From: a virus
IMG/VR virus record: IMGVR_UViG_3300023180_007329
Span: 1 to 30,426 of that record
Direction: 5' to 3' (one strand)
DNA: 30,426 bases
A model generated the notes under the pieces. It saw nothing but the letters and a program-made list of their open reading frames with translations, did not search any database and was not told the DNA's origin. A program made the position numbers and the translations under genes. Of this stretch, positions 7,427 to 14,625 are shown piece after piece; position 1 is the first letter of the stretch, and each line of letters opens with the position of its first letter.

Positions 7427-8168
7427 TTTTAACCTGCGTATTAGCTGAGGGTTTAGAGGCTACTTTGGGAGTAGCTACAGCTTTTTTTACAAACCCAAAA
7501 ATTCTAATTCCACTGTAGTATTTAGAAGCATCAGCATTACCTCCTGATACTCTGACTTCATCGAATTGAGAATTAACTTTTGATTCATGACGTTTAATAG
7601 CTTCATTAAGTTGATTTGCATGATCATGGTTTGATTGCTGACTAAAGATTACAACAGAGCTTTGAGACAACGATGGTAAAATGTGATTAAAAAAGTCATC
7701 GTAAAGAGCACTATTTATCGGGCTTATATCAAAAAAACATAAGTTAAATTTATTATTAGGTAAGTCTGCTTTCTGAAAATCGCCCTCGATAATTTGTATT
7801 TTATCTCCATTTACAACATCAGGTTGTAATCGATACGTATTAAGATTAGCTTCAAGTTGGGACTTCATATTATCCCAAATATAACCTTCAGGAGCCCACT
7901 TATTTGCTTCTCTATCATCATATTTAAAATTATCTATACCAGTAGCATTAATATCATTTCTACGCATAGCAGCAATTAAAGTTGAACCTTTATATACTCC
8001 AATTTCAAGATAATTTACAGACTCTGCTCCACATAAATTGTTAATTAAACATCTTAACCTAATAGAACTAAGTCCGTGCATTTCTCGTTCTCGTTCTGTA
8101 ATTTTTGATTTTTCATTATCAGCCATTTCGAGTGAGGCTTTAACCCACTCATGGTTTAGTTTACCCAT
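7416..8168 (-). CDS. Class I SAM-dependent methyltransferase
   Basis: A 250-residue protein with the SAM-binding motif I VNYLEIGVYKGSTL (51-64). A GIDNF acidic loop follows, then IIEGDF and the strand FNLCFFDIS, typical of the Methyltransf_24 group that often acts on sugars, small molecules or surface polymers. The last 25 residues (VATPKVASKPSANTQVKNGK) are a low-complexity Pro/Ser/Ala tail of the type used as a linker. Placed inside the glycosyltransferase cluster, O-methylation of a sugar is the simplest reading. Start and stop overlap neighbours (ATG at 8168 overlaps the membrane-protein stop). Substrate is inference only. Confidence 0.85.
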   Translation of the reverse strand: MGKLNHEWVKASLEMADNEKSKITEREREMHGLSSIRLRCLINNLCGAESVNYLEIGVYKGSTLIAAMRRNDINATGIDNFKYDDREANKWAPEGYIWDNMKSQLEANLNTYRLQPDVVNGDKIQIIEGDFQKADLPNNKFNLCFFDISPINSALYDDFFNHILPSLSQSSVVIFSQQSNHDHANQLNEAIKRHESKVNSQFDEVRVSGGNADASKYYSGIRIFGFVKKAVATPKVASKPSANTQVKNGK

Positions 8169-8380
8169 TATTTTCTCCTCTTAAATAAATATTTATCTAA
8201 CAAATAAAACGGAATACAAAATATAAAAAATAAAATCCAAAACACTAATAATGGTATTAACCATATCACACTTGCACACAATGCGAGTATAATTAAAAAA
8301 GTTATTAATGGACCTGCTTTTTCGCGTTGTTTGTATATAGATTTTGTTAATTCATCTTTTGTTATATACACCTTATCCAC
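8168..8380 (-). CDS. Small two-helix membrane protein
   Basis: A 70-residue protein with a polar N-terminus (1-22), a hydrophobic stretch from about 23 to 62 long enough for two membrane helices, and a basic tail (DKYLFKRRK). No known family recognised. It is translationally coupled on both sides (8 nt overlap upstream, 1 nt downstream) within the glycosyltransferase cassette. It might anchor the cassette enzymes at the membrane or be a small inner-membrane effector. A holin is possible by shape, but its position away from the lysozyme gene argues against that. Confidence 0.6.
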   Translation of the reverse strand: MDKVYITKDELTKSIYKQREKAGPLITFLIILALCASVIWLIPLLVFWILFFIFCIPFYLLDKYLFKRRK

Positions 8381-9113
8381 TTTTTATCTCCTTGTCCAGC
8401 GTTTTGTAAAATTTTGAGTTTGCCCATTTCGTCTGTAGTCTTGCGAGGTTTCTCATTTCCATTTTTATCTTCGATTCATCTTTTATTCGTTTGTTATCTC
8501 TGGATTCGTGGTGATAGAGTCGTACAGGTATTTGATAGATGCTGAAACCAGCTTGTCGTCCTGATAAGCAGTAATCGACGTCTCTGTTGTACGTCCATTC
8601 AAAGGAGGGGTCAAAGTCGCCCACGGTATCAATAAATTTCCGTCTAATGTAACAACCTCCAAATGTTGTCCATGCCACTTCCCGCGTGGAATCGTATTGT
8701 CCTGTATCAACTTCCAGTTCTGACTTAAACGTTCCCCCGTTTTCAAGAACCAACCCACTTCCAAAGTGATCTGGTCTTTCATCAGTGAATTTACCCCCTG
8801 CACATTGTATGTAACATTTGCCACTTTCGTTTCTTGCGGGGTACAATAGCAGACAACCAAACATTCCTGCTTCTGGATACTTTTCGACATATGAAAGTAC
8901 CTCCTCAAACCAGCCGTCATGATGTGAGGTCATGTCGGCATGTAAAATAAAGATGTCATCTTTTGGATATTGATTCCATATTTTTTGAAACATCAAATCT
9001 GATCCAATTCCAGCAACATCACGCTCGTAGTGAACATCTAATTCCCAAAACTGATTTTTGTGATGAATAATCTCTTCTTCAAATACATAGGGTGTAATAA
9101 TTTTAACTGTCAT
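8373..9113 (-). CDS. GT2-family glycosyltransferase
   Basis: A 246-residue GT-A glycosyltransferase. Features in order: early strand VKIITPYVFEEEII, then DDIFILHADMTSHHDGW with HAD (58-60) in the DxD position. AWTTFGGCYIRRKFIDTVGD (147-166) is the conserved acceptor-side strand. YNRDVDYCLSGRQAG (175-189) matches the ED-Y-x-x-R type catalytic region of rhamnosyltransferase-like GT2 enzymes. IPVRLYHHES closes the core. Soluble, with no membrane segment. It overlaps the next gene by ATGA. An RmlB-like gene in the same cassette suggests a deoxysugar donor, but that link is inference. Confidence 0.88.
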   Translation of the reverse strand: MTVKIITPYVFEEEIIHHKNQFWELDVHYERDVAGIGSDLMFQKIWNQYPKDDIFILHADMTSHHDGWFEEVLSYVEKYPEAGMFGCLLLYPARNESGKCYIQCAGGKFTDERPDHFGSGLVLENGGTFKSELEVDTGQYDSTREVAWTTFGGCYIRRKFIDTVGDFDPSFEWTYNRDVDYCLSGRQAGFSIYQIPVRLYHHESRDNKRIKDESKIKMEMRNLARLQTKWANSKFYKTLDKEIKSG

Positions 9114-9526
9114 ATAAATATATATTCTCTATTTTTATCTTTTATCGTTTCAAATTTAATTTTGTTTTCTCTATGATCATTTAAGATCTTATCAAATCCA
9201 TATAAAGTGATAGTGTTAAATCCTAAAACTTGAGCTAACACAATTGCATTTAGTCCTGAACTTAAGCTATGAGATTTTACCCATTTTTTTGAGTCAAACT
9301 CGTAGCATCTCGGATAATCTTTATATCGAGGATAAACTTTAGGAGTTGTAAAAATTAGTTGATGTGTAAAACCGTCTGTGTTTTTTCTTAATAACTTATC
9401 TAATATAGGTTCGTCTATAGCTACTATTATATTAGACCAAGAGCAGTGAAAGTTAGTTCCTATAGTAAAATAATCAGGTTTTGCTAAAACCTTTGACTCT
9501 CCTCCTCCAACTATATTACAAATCAT
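9110..9526 (-). CDS. Small Rossmann-like protein, possibly sialyltransferase/DUF115-like
   Basis: A 138-residue protein beginning ICNIVGGGESKVL, a glycine-rich turn after a strand. NIIVAIDEPILDKLL and SGLNAIVLAQVLGFNTITLYGFD follow. The pattern of a short pseudo-Rossmann domain ending in 'G-F-x-x-I-x-L-Y-G-x-D' recalls small GT29/GT42 sialyltransferase-like or DUF115 proteins found in glycan clusters. I recognise no catalytic residues with certainty. It overlaps both neighbours by 4 nt and sits among glycosyltransferases, which supports a role in the same pathway. Family assignment is tentative. Confidence 0.55.
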   Translation of the reverse strand: MICNIVGGGESKVLAKPDYFTIGTNFHCSWSNIIVAIDEPILDKLLRKNTDGFTHQLIFTTPKVYPRYKDYPRCYEFDSKKWVKSHSLSSGLNAIVLAQVLGFNTITLYGFDKILNDHRENKIKFETIKDKNREYIFI

Positions 9527-9687
9527 TGTTTATCTTTAATTTCTTTGATCCTTGCATCAATCCACTTTTTAACTGCCTCAGATTCTTCCCTTGAAAGATT
9601 CCAGCGTTCTTTGTGATTTGCTACAGCAAAATCGTGAGACTCCCACTGAAGGGCGTGTAAAAGAGCCATCTCAATACTGGTAAGCAT
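9523..9687 (-). CDS. Small hypothetical protein (54 aa)
   Basis: Reading MLTSIEMALLHALQWESH at the start and ending KKWIDARIKEIKDKQ, this 54-residue frame fits exactly between two genes. Its ATG overlaps the epimerase stop as TAATG, and its TGA overlaps the next start as ATGA. Such double coupling is strong evidence that it is translated. The protein is helical, charged and soluble. No family recognised; it could be an accessory subunit of a neighbouring enzyme. Confidence 0.65.
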   Translation of the reverse strand: MLTSIEMALLHALQWESHDFAVANHKERWNLSREESEAVKKWIDARIKEIKDKQ

Positions 9688-10703
9688 TAGATTAATTTAT
9701 CCGTCCATGTTTTAGGGGTTTCGTCCGTTACAAACTCTAACGGTAAGTGATATTCAAACTCTCTTGGTTCTTGGCCTTTTATCCACCCAACCATGTCTTT
9801 GATAGTCTGATCTACAGAAATAGTAGCATTATAATTAAACTCGCTTCTTATTTTATTAGAAGAGCAAAATGCATTTTTTACTTCTCTTGGTCTATCTGGA
9901 AAGTGATTAAATGACGGATAAATTTCACAATAGTGTCCTACTTTATAAGCTAACTGTTTAATTGATATTTCATTATCATCAGGACCAATATTAAATACTT
10001 GTCTTGTGATATCTCTATCAGTTGTCATCATTTTATAAACAGCTTCTATACAATCATAAACATTAGAAAACGATCTTGTTTGTTCACCGTCTCCATAGAT
10101 AACAATTGGTTTGCCTTGGATACAACGATTAATCATGATTCCTAATACGTTTCGAAAAGGGTCATAGTATCTTTGTCCAATTCCAACTACATTGTGAGGT
10201 ACAACAGTCACAAAGTTTAATCCATGAATTTCATTTAACATCTCAAGATGTTCTTCTGCTTGAGCCTTTGCTAATCCATAAGGATCTACTGGTTTACGGA
10301 GCATATCTTCTGTAAAAGGTGGTTGTTGATCTCCATATCGAGCCATGGAAGAGCAATTAATTAAAAGCCTTACATTATTGGCAATACAAGCTGAGGCTAC
10401 AGAGACGGTTCCAGACACAATAGAGTTTACTGTAATTGCGGGAGAAAAAACGCTTAAACCTTCATATGGCAGTGCAGCTGTATGAAAGACACAATCTGCT
10501 CCTTTGCAGATCTCAGTTAAAAGAGCTGTATCTTGGATATCTCCCCTAATATACTCAGCTCGCTCAGGAACATTACCCTCAACACCGCCAATCATATTAT
10601 CTATACCTACAACTTCATAATCACCTTTATTGATTAAATATCGCGCATAAGTACTTCCAAGCAATCCTGAAATGCCTGTAATTACAACTTTTTTCTTTTT
10701 CAC
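9687..10703 (-). CDS. NAD-dependent nucleotide-sugar epimerase/dehydratase (extended SDR)
   Basis: A 338-residue extended short-chain dehydrogenase. The Rossmann motif GISGLLG (Gly10, Gly13, Gly16) binds NAD. Catalytic residues are Ser118/Ser119 and Tyr142-x3-Lys146 (YGLAK). Overall it resembles UDP-sugar 4-epimerases of the GalE/WbpP type: VVPHNVVGIGQRYYDPF and QTRSFSNVYDCIEAV are the usual substrate-domain segments. It would interconvert nucleotide sugars for the cassette. I take the GTG at 10703 as start because it forms a GTGA overlap with the RmlB-like stop and has AAGGGAG upstream. A TTG one codon earlier is possible. Exact sugar specificity cannot be told. Confidence 0.88.
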   Translation of the reverse strand: MKKKKVVITGISGLLGSTYARYLINKGDYEVVGIDNMIGGVEGNVPERAEYIRGDIQDTALLTEICKGADCVFHTAALPYEGLSVFSPAITVNSIVSGTVSVASACIANNVRLLINCSSMARYGDQQPPFTEDMLRKPVDPYGLAKAQAEEHLEMLNEIHGLNFVTVVPHNVVGIGQRYYDPFRNVLGIMINRCIQGKPIVIYGDGEQTRSFSNVYDCIEAVYKMMTTDRDITRQVFNIGPDDNEISIKQLAYKVGHYCEIYPSFNHFPDRPREVKNAFCSSNKIRSEFNYNATISVDQTIKDMVGWIKGQEPREFEYHLPLEFVTDETPKTWTDKLI

Positions 10704-11662
10704 CAAACAAACTCCCTTTTATAATGTTTTACAAGTTCAACTATATCTTTATTAAAATCATGCTTTGGTGCCCAGCCTAATGCTCTTAAAGGTCTACATG
10801 CAATAGCATATCTTTCATCTTGCCCAGGTCTTTCATAAGATAAATCATAATATTCATGAATTTTAGGTACAGATCTATTGAGATAACCCACAAAATAAGC
10901 TTTAATTATCTTTTCAACTGTATCTTTATTCATTTGTTCAAATTGAGATGAAATATTATAAATACTATTTCTTTCTGCTTTGTTATAAAGCAGTAAAATT
11001 GCCTCTGCTGTATCTTCTGAATGCGTCCATGTTCTATATGGTTTTCCCATATTGTGTAATTTTATTGTTTTGCCTCTTGAAAGTCTTTTTACAGATAATG
11101 GAATAAGTTTTTCAGGATATTGATAGTATCCATAATTATTTGAAGGACGTGCTATAATATACTCAAGACCATGAGTTCGTGCCCAACTTTGAATTAATAG
11201 ATCAGCAGCAGCTTTAGAAGCAGAGTAAGGATTAGATGGATTAAGAACATCCCATTCATTAAACTCTCCTTCAACAATATCACCATATACTTCATCTGTA
11301 GATATTTGAAAAAAGAGCGGTTTATCGCTACGGATCACAATTCTATTATTAATCAGTTCTAATAAATTCCTTACTCCATCAATATTTGACTGAATAAAGT
11401 TAGAGCAATTTTGATTACCGATATCTACATCAGATTCAGCAGCAAAGTTAAAAATAACATCACATTCTGGAAGCCACTTAACCTTTCTTATATCTTCTTT
11501 AATCCAAGTAAACTTATTAGTATCGTAATTTAAATGAGCCTGGTTAGCTACATGTGTAAATTTATCTATCCCATACACTCTCCAACCACTTCTCAAAAGT
11601 AACTGAGTGAAAGTAGTACCGATAAACCCAGCAAATCCTGTAACTACCGCTATTTTATTCAT
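10700..11662 (-). CDS. rmlB: dTDP-glucose 4,6-dehydratase-like enzyme
   Basis: A 320-residue extended SDR with the RmlB signature set: GFAGFIG (Gly9, Gly12, Gly15), STDEVYGD with Thr122-Asp123-Glu124, and YSASK (Tyr146, Lys150). RPSNNYGYYQYPEKLIPL and RTWTHSEDTAEAI follow. The TDE triad is what separates 4,6-dehydratases from plain epimerases. The product would be an NDP-4-keto-6-deoxy sugar, the usual precursor of aminated deoxysugars, which fits the DegT aminotransferase directly upstream and the acyltransferase beyond. It is slightly shorter than host RmlB (about 350). It overlaps both neighbours. The enzyme class is secure; whether the donor is dTDP- or UDP-linked is not. Confidence 0.92.
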   Translation of the reverse strand: MNKIAVVTGFAGFIGTTFTQLLLRSGWRVYGIDKFTHVANQAHLNYDTNKFTWIKEDIRKVKWLPECDVIFNFAAESDVDIGNQNCSNFIQSNIDGVRNLLELINNRIVIRSDKPLFFQISTDEVYGDIVEGEFNEWDVLNPSNPYSASKAAADLLIQSWARTHGLEYIIARPSNNYGYYQYPEKLIPLSVKRLSRGKTIKLHNMGKPYRTWTHSEDTAEAILLLYNKAERNSIYNISSQFEQMNKDTVEKIIKAYFVGYLNRSVPKIHEYYDLSYERPGQDERYAIACRPLRALGWAPKHDFNKDIVELVKHYKREFVW

Positions 11663-12650
11663 TTAAACCCTCTGTTATAGGAAAACACATAATTTTATTA
11701 TATAGTTCTTTAGAAACTGGTAATCCTCTTAAAGGATGGTAATACTTTTTGCAATCTTCGTTAGGAAAGTCATTCTCTGTTACAGGATTATCAAAGATAT
11801 AAGGTAAGCAAGATGGTAAGAATTTATCTTCGTCTGAATGATTTGGGTGAGCAGTTCCTTGATATTGTGTATTGAGATCAATTAACTTATTAAAATAGTT
11901 ATCTACCAATTTTTTCTGCAAATCATCGATGTCAAAAGAGTCCCAATATTGAAGAATTGCTGCAGCTGCTATTTCACTCATTTTGTAATTATTACCTCGT
12001 TCATTGAATTGTTTGTCAACTAATCCAAAATTACAAGCAACTCTAACTCCTTCTTCCAGATGTTTATCAACTATGGCTAAACCTCCCTCTCCGAATCCGA
12101 TGTGTTTTGTATGATGAAGAGAGATATAAGAAGCTTGCCCTAAGTTACAAGTGTTTATACCATTTAAAAACGTATAAGGAGTAGCTGCATTATCAAAAAT
12201 CACAATTTTTTTATGTTCTTGCGCATACATTAAGATTTGGTCTAAATCTTGGATATGACCAAAACAATTAGTGATAATGTAAATCTGACCATAATTATGT
12301 GCATATTCATCATAAATATTCATATTACAAGCAGAATCAATATCCGTAATTATTGGGCCTATGGCGGGTCCTTGAGAATTTGAAGGAAAAGTAAAGTCTT
12401 GAGTACATATTCTCATATTTGCATTATTTCTTCTCATCATAGCATACAAAATAGCATGAAGAGCAGAAGTTCCAGAAGAAGTTGCTATAACAGCTTTAGA
12501 GTCTACTATTTGTAGCATATCACGAGCACGATTTTCGAGCTCTTTTACAGCCCAGCCACCGTTTGCGAACTGATTAGTTTCTTGCGCAGTTTTTAAATAT
12601 GTCTGTAGATTATTGTAATCTATTTTTTTACGTAATATGTATTGAGTCAT
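11655..12650 (-). CDS. DegT/DnrJ/EryC1-type sugar aminotransferase
   Basis: A 331-residue PLP enzyme. SSGTSALHAILYAMM (58-72) forms the phosphate-binding start, FDNAA has Asp153 that pairs with the cofactor nitrogen, and Lys182 in HHTKHIGFGEGG is the Schiff-base lysine. NNYKMSEIAAA is a conserved active-site loop. Family members transaminate keto-sugars made by RmlB-type enzymes. The neighbouring RmlB-like gene (8-nt overlap) makes a 4-keto-6-deoxy sugar the likely substrate. It is about 40 residues shorter than most relatives, mainly at the C-terminus, but all key residues are present. A second family member lies at 18078-19169 and is clearly divergent. Confidence 0.9.
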   Translation of the reverse strand: MTQYILRKKIDYNNLQTYLKTAQETNQFANGGWAVKELENRARDMLQIVDSKAVIATSSGTSALHAILYAMMRRNNANMRICTQDFTFPSNSQGPAIGPIITDIDSACNMNIYDEYAHNYGQIYIITNCFGHIQDLDQILMYAQEHKKIVIFDNAATPYTFLNGINTCNLGQASYISLHHTKHIGFGEGGLAIVDKHLEEGVRVACNFGLVDKQFNERGNNYKMSEIAAAAILQYWDSFDIDDLQKKLVDNYFNKLIDLNTQYQGTAHPNHSDEDKFLPSCLPYIFDNPVTENDFPNEDCKKYYHPLRGLPVSKELYNKIMCFPITEGLNE

Positions 12651-13398
12651 AAATAGTTTTCCAGTTTATGAATGGCGTAATACAATTATTTTGTAAGTGT
12701 GTTGCATGTCCAGGAACGGGACATAAAGAACCTACTTGTGCAAAAGCTTTCCAAGTCCAGGTATCGTCAGCAAAAACTCCAGATCGTAGAAGTTCATACT
12801 TGTAGTGTAGCCAAGTTTTTCCTAATGCTGCGATTGTAAGAGTCGCACTTGGTATAGATCTTAAATGACCATATGGACCTGCATGTAAGTCACATTCTTT
12901 TTTTCTATCAATAGTGTATCTATCAGGATAATCATAAGGTGCATAAAAACCTTGATATCCTTGTTTGAATATTTCTTTCATAGCTGTAATAGCATGATCT
13001 ACGTGAAGATAATCATCTTCACAGACATATATTACTTCATCAGGATATTTTTCTGCTGTTTCAACTAAAAACTCCATTAAATCAGGACAAGAATTTGCGG
13101 TTACTGGATGATAGTCGGGGTATGGGTGATTCTTTCTTAGCTCATCAAGAGAGGTAATATCTTTTTGATACCACCAAGCTTTTGTATTCTTTTTCATCCA
13201 TTCTAAAGTATCTTGTGTAGTTCTATCATTTACTACATAAATAATATCTTTTTCATCTAAACCCTTTTGTATGGACATATAACACTTGCGAAGTATTTCA
13301 AGTTTCCCATGCCCTTCCCAACGAGGTTTATCTTCAAATCCGTCTCCGAGAGATCCAGGCGATAAATTAGCTTCGCAGCTTCTAAATAAAACGATCAT
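12628..13398 (-). CDS. Glycosyltransferase-like protein (GT-A fold)
   Basis: A 256-residue protein. DIIYVVNDRTTQDTLEWM resembles a nucleotide-binding half of a GT-A fold. YVCEDDYLHVDHA carries EDD (127-129) where DxD is expected. TWTWKAFAQVGSLCPVPGHATH, with Trp and His residues, could form the active-site lid. It has no membrane helix. The start (ATG at 13398) overlaps the acyltransferase stop as ATGA, and the end overlaps the aminotransferase by 23 nt. I call it a glycosyltransferase from fold-like pattern and context; donor and acceptor are unknown. Confidence 0.72.
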   Translation of the reverse strand: MIVLFRSCEANLSPGSLGDGFEDKPRWEGHGKLEILRKCYMSIQKGLDEKDIIYVVNDRTTQDTLEWMKKNTKAWWYQKDITSLDELRKNHPYPDYHPVTANSCPDLMEFLVETAEKYPDEVIYVCEDDYLHVDHAITAMKEIFKQGYQGFYAPYDYPDRYTIDRKKECDLHAGPYGHLRSIPSATLTIAALGKTWLHYKYELLRSGVFADDTWTWKAFAQVGSLCPVPGHATHLQNNCITPFINWKTIYDSIHIT

Positions 13399-14021
13399 GA
13401 GTCTTTATCCAGTACAAGTCCGTGTTGAAAAAACTGTCTGTCTTCCATGTCTTCAAAAAGCGTTTCTCCCGCAGAAAGAGTGTTTTCATTTCCAATGGAG
13501 CATTTTGGGGTTATGTGAGTACCAGTTCCTAAAAAGTTTTCATTTCCCACTCTACAATAACCCATAATACCTGCATAAGGAGAGAATACGTTATTATCAC
13601 CAAGAATAGTATCATGATGAATAGATGAATAGGAGTAGAGCATATTAAAATTGCCAATCTCTGCGTTAGCATTGATTAGAGAGAAATTCATAAATAGATT
13701 ACCTACACCCATTGTGCTCATTTTTGATACATGAGCATAACCAGCTTCTACATTAGGAAAATGCCACTGATTAGTAGGATAATGATTTGTAAAGTGTGAG
13801 ATAAAGTTTCTACGCCACTGTTTATTGCCAGTAGCTAAAATGAAACGAGCTGATACAGGATAGTCAAACTTTGTAGAACCTTCTTCACCTATAAGAATAG
13901 CCTCATCATTTTTAAGAATGATGAAGCCTCCAAAAGTTTCTTTAACTGCGTGTCCTAAAATGATTTGTTCGAAGACTTCTTGTGCAAAGCCACCGTTGCC
14001 AAGAATGTAGATATTAGACAT
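13395..14021 (-). CDS. NeuD-like sugar O/N-acyltransferase (left-handed beta helix)
   Basis: A 208-residue acyltransferase. The N-terminal Rossmann-like part begins IYILGNGGFAQEVFEQI (4-20), and residues 95-195 carry imperfect hexapeptide repeats forming a left-handed beta helix. His135/His136 in SSIHHDT provide the catalytic base. Relatives (NeuD, PglD and similar) acetylate amino sugars, which suits the adjacent aminotransferase. The start at 14021 is preferred: it has GAGGG just upstream and the protein then begins with the family's own first strand. A longer frame to 14069 would run into the tmRNA coding piece and adds 16 residues unlike the family. The ribosome-binding site lies in the 3' end of that RNA. 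Confidence 0.87.
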   Translation of the reverse strand: MSNIYILGNGGFAQEVFEQIILGHAVKETFGGFIILKNDEAILIGEEGSTKFDYPVSARFILATGNKQWRRNFISHFTNHYPTNQWHFPNVEAGYAHVSKMSTMGVGNLFMNFSLINANAEIGNFNMLYSYSSIHHDTILGDNNVFSPYAGIMGYCRVGNENFLGTGTHITPKCSIGNENTLSAGETLFEDMEDRQFFQHGLVLDKDS

Positions 14022-14026
14022 GATTC

Positions 14027-14211
14027 CCTCATATAGTTGGTGGCCCGTTCTGTTGCTAGGTGGAACCATACCCCATGAGACTATGCCGCTAGGCGGATGT
14101 CCTCGATTACAAAGTTATCGTTTGCAATTATTTAAGTCTTGCGGTTGAGGTCGCTTGCGCACCTGCTTCTCCACTCGCCTAATCAGCACCTGTCGATCCT
14201 GGTTCAGCCCC
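14027..14211 (-). ncRNA. ssrA: tmRNA, coding piece of a permuted (alphaproteobacterial-type) gene
   Basis: The RNA begins GGGGCTGAACCAGGATCGAC at 14211, matching the universal tmRNA 5' end (acceptor strand plus D-loop). At 14125 a resume codon GCA opens a frame reading ANDNFVIEDIRLAA and ending TAG at 14083-14081, a typical proteolysis tag with LAA terminus and the alphaproteobacterial ANDNF start. Between these is a GNRA-capped hairpin (AGGTGC-GCAA-GCGACCT). After the tag, CTCAT (14079-14075) and ATGAG (14032-14028) can close a stem. The 3' boundary is approximate and touches the next gene's ribosome-binding site. tmRNA rescues stalled ribosomes and tags their products. Its 3' acceptor half lies upstream at 14450 onward, so the gene is circularly permuted. 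Confidence 0.88.
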
Positions 14212-14223
14212 ATCATAAGCACA

Positions 14224-14430
14224 CTAGTCTTGAAGACCCCATTTGATTCGCAACCAAAGTCTATCATACAAGTAATAACTTGTAGTCCAAACAAGATTTA
14301 TAATGATAACAGGTAATATTGCTGTTGTATAATCTTGTCCAGTAATCAATAACATAATATAAGTTGAAAGTATAACCCAACATCTGTATATAAGTGCTTT
14401 GACTAAAGTTCTTTTTTTTGTTGCCTTCAA
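14224..14430 (-). CDS. DUF2061 small membrane protein encoded between the tmRNA halves
   Basis: A 68-residue protein with a basic start (KATKKRTLVKALIYR) and two hydrophobic segments. LLITGQDYTTAI and the ending WTTSYYLYDRLWLRIKWG match DUF2061, a small bacterial inner-membrane family with the pattern 'Y-Y-x-x-(E/D)-R-x-W'. Function of the family is unknown. The start appears to be TTG at 14430 (weak GGA 5-8 nt before it), only 20 nt after the tmRNA CCA end. The stop is 12 nt before the 5' G of the tmRNA coding piece, so the gene fills the spacer that is normally cut out of a permuted tmRNA precursor. It would be translated from the precursor or the excised spacer. Confidence 0.72.
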   Translation of the reverse strand: MKATKKRTLVKALIYRCWVILSTYIMLLITGQDYTTAILPVIIINLVWTTSYYLYDRLWLRIKWGLQD

Positions 14431-14449
14431 TGATATTCCAATGTGTTTA

Positions 14450-14520
14450 TGGTGGAGCTGACGGGCACTGCCCCCGTGTCCAGTCTACCTTTTGGTTCGC
14501 TTCTTCGAAGCTCTGTATCC
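14450..14520 (-). ncRNA. ssrA: tmRNA, acceptor piece (CCA-bearing 3' half)
   Basis: On the minus strand GGACACGGGGGCAGTGCCCG is followed by TCAGCTCCACCA, ending at 14450. CAGCTCC pairs over all 7 positions (one G-U) with GGGGCTG at the start of the coding piece. ACGGG/CCCGT form a 5-bp T-stem closing a 7-nt loop (GGCAGTG) that lacks the usual TTCRA. CCA is encoded. The 5' limit (about 14520) is a guess from typical acceptor-piece length, and I could not find by eye the long P2 helix to the coding piece. Order acceptor-spacer-coding on the same strand is the permuted arrangement. It may overlap the small frame at 14485-14625. Confidence 0.75.
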
Positions 14521-14625
14521 TAAGTAATCAGGTTGTTCTTTAACCTTGATTTTAAAAATTCTGATAAACCAGCGTTCAAACCATTTTTGTAAGTAGCACA
14601 TAATTTTTTCTATGTTATTGTCCAT
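14485..14625 (-). CDS. Possible small basic protein (46 aa) overlapping the tmRNA acceptor piece
   Basis: A frame from ATG 14625 to TAG 14485 encodes MDNNIEKIMCYLQKWFERWF at the start and a very basic tail ending YRASKKRTKR. It overlaps the upstream oxygenase gene by 16 nt. There is no good ribosome-binding site, and its last third lies in what should be the acceptor RNA. Either a real small gene abuts the tmRNA, or the frame is chance. Amphipathic and basic; no family recognised. Confidence 0.35.
   Translation of the reverse strand: MDNNIEKIMCYLQKWFERWFIRIFKIKVKEQPDYLGYRASKKRTKR

Noticed and set aside
14022-14069. N-terminal extension of the NeuD-like protein to an ATG at 14069
   Set aside because: The extra 16 residues lie in the tmRNA coding piece, do not resemble the family, and the ATG at 14021 has its own GAGGG site.
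14224-14430. Group I intron or insertion element splitting the tmRNA
   Set aside because: No intron core, transposase or inverted repeats are seen, and the order acceptor-then-coding is the permuted tmRNA arrangement, not an interrupted normal one.
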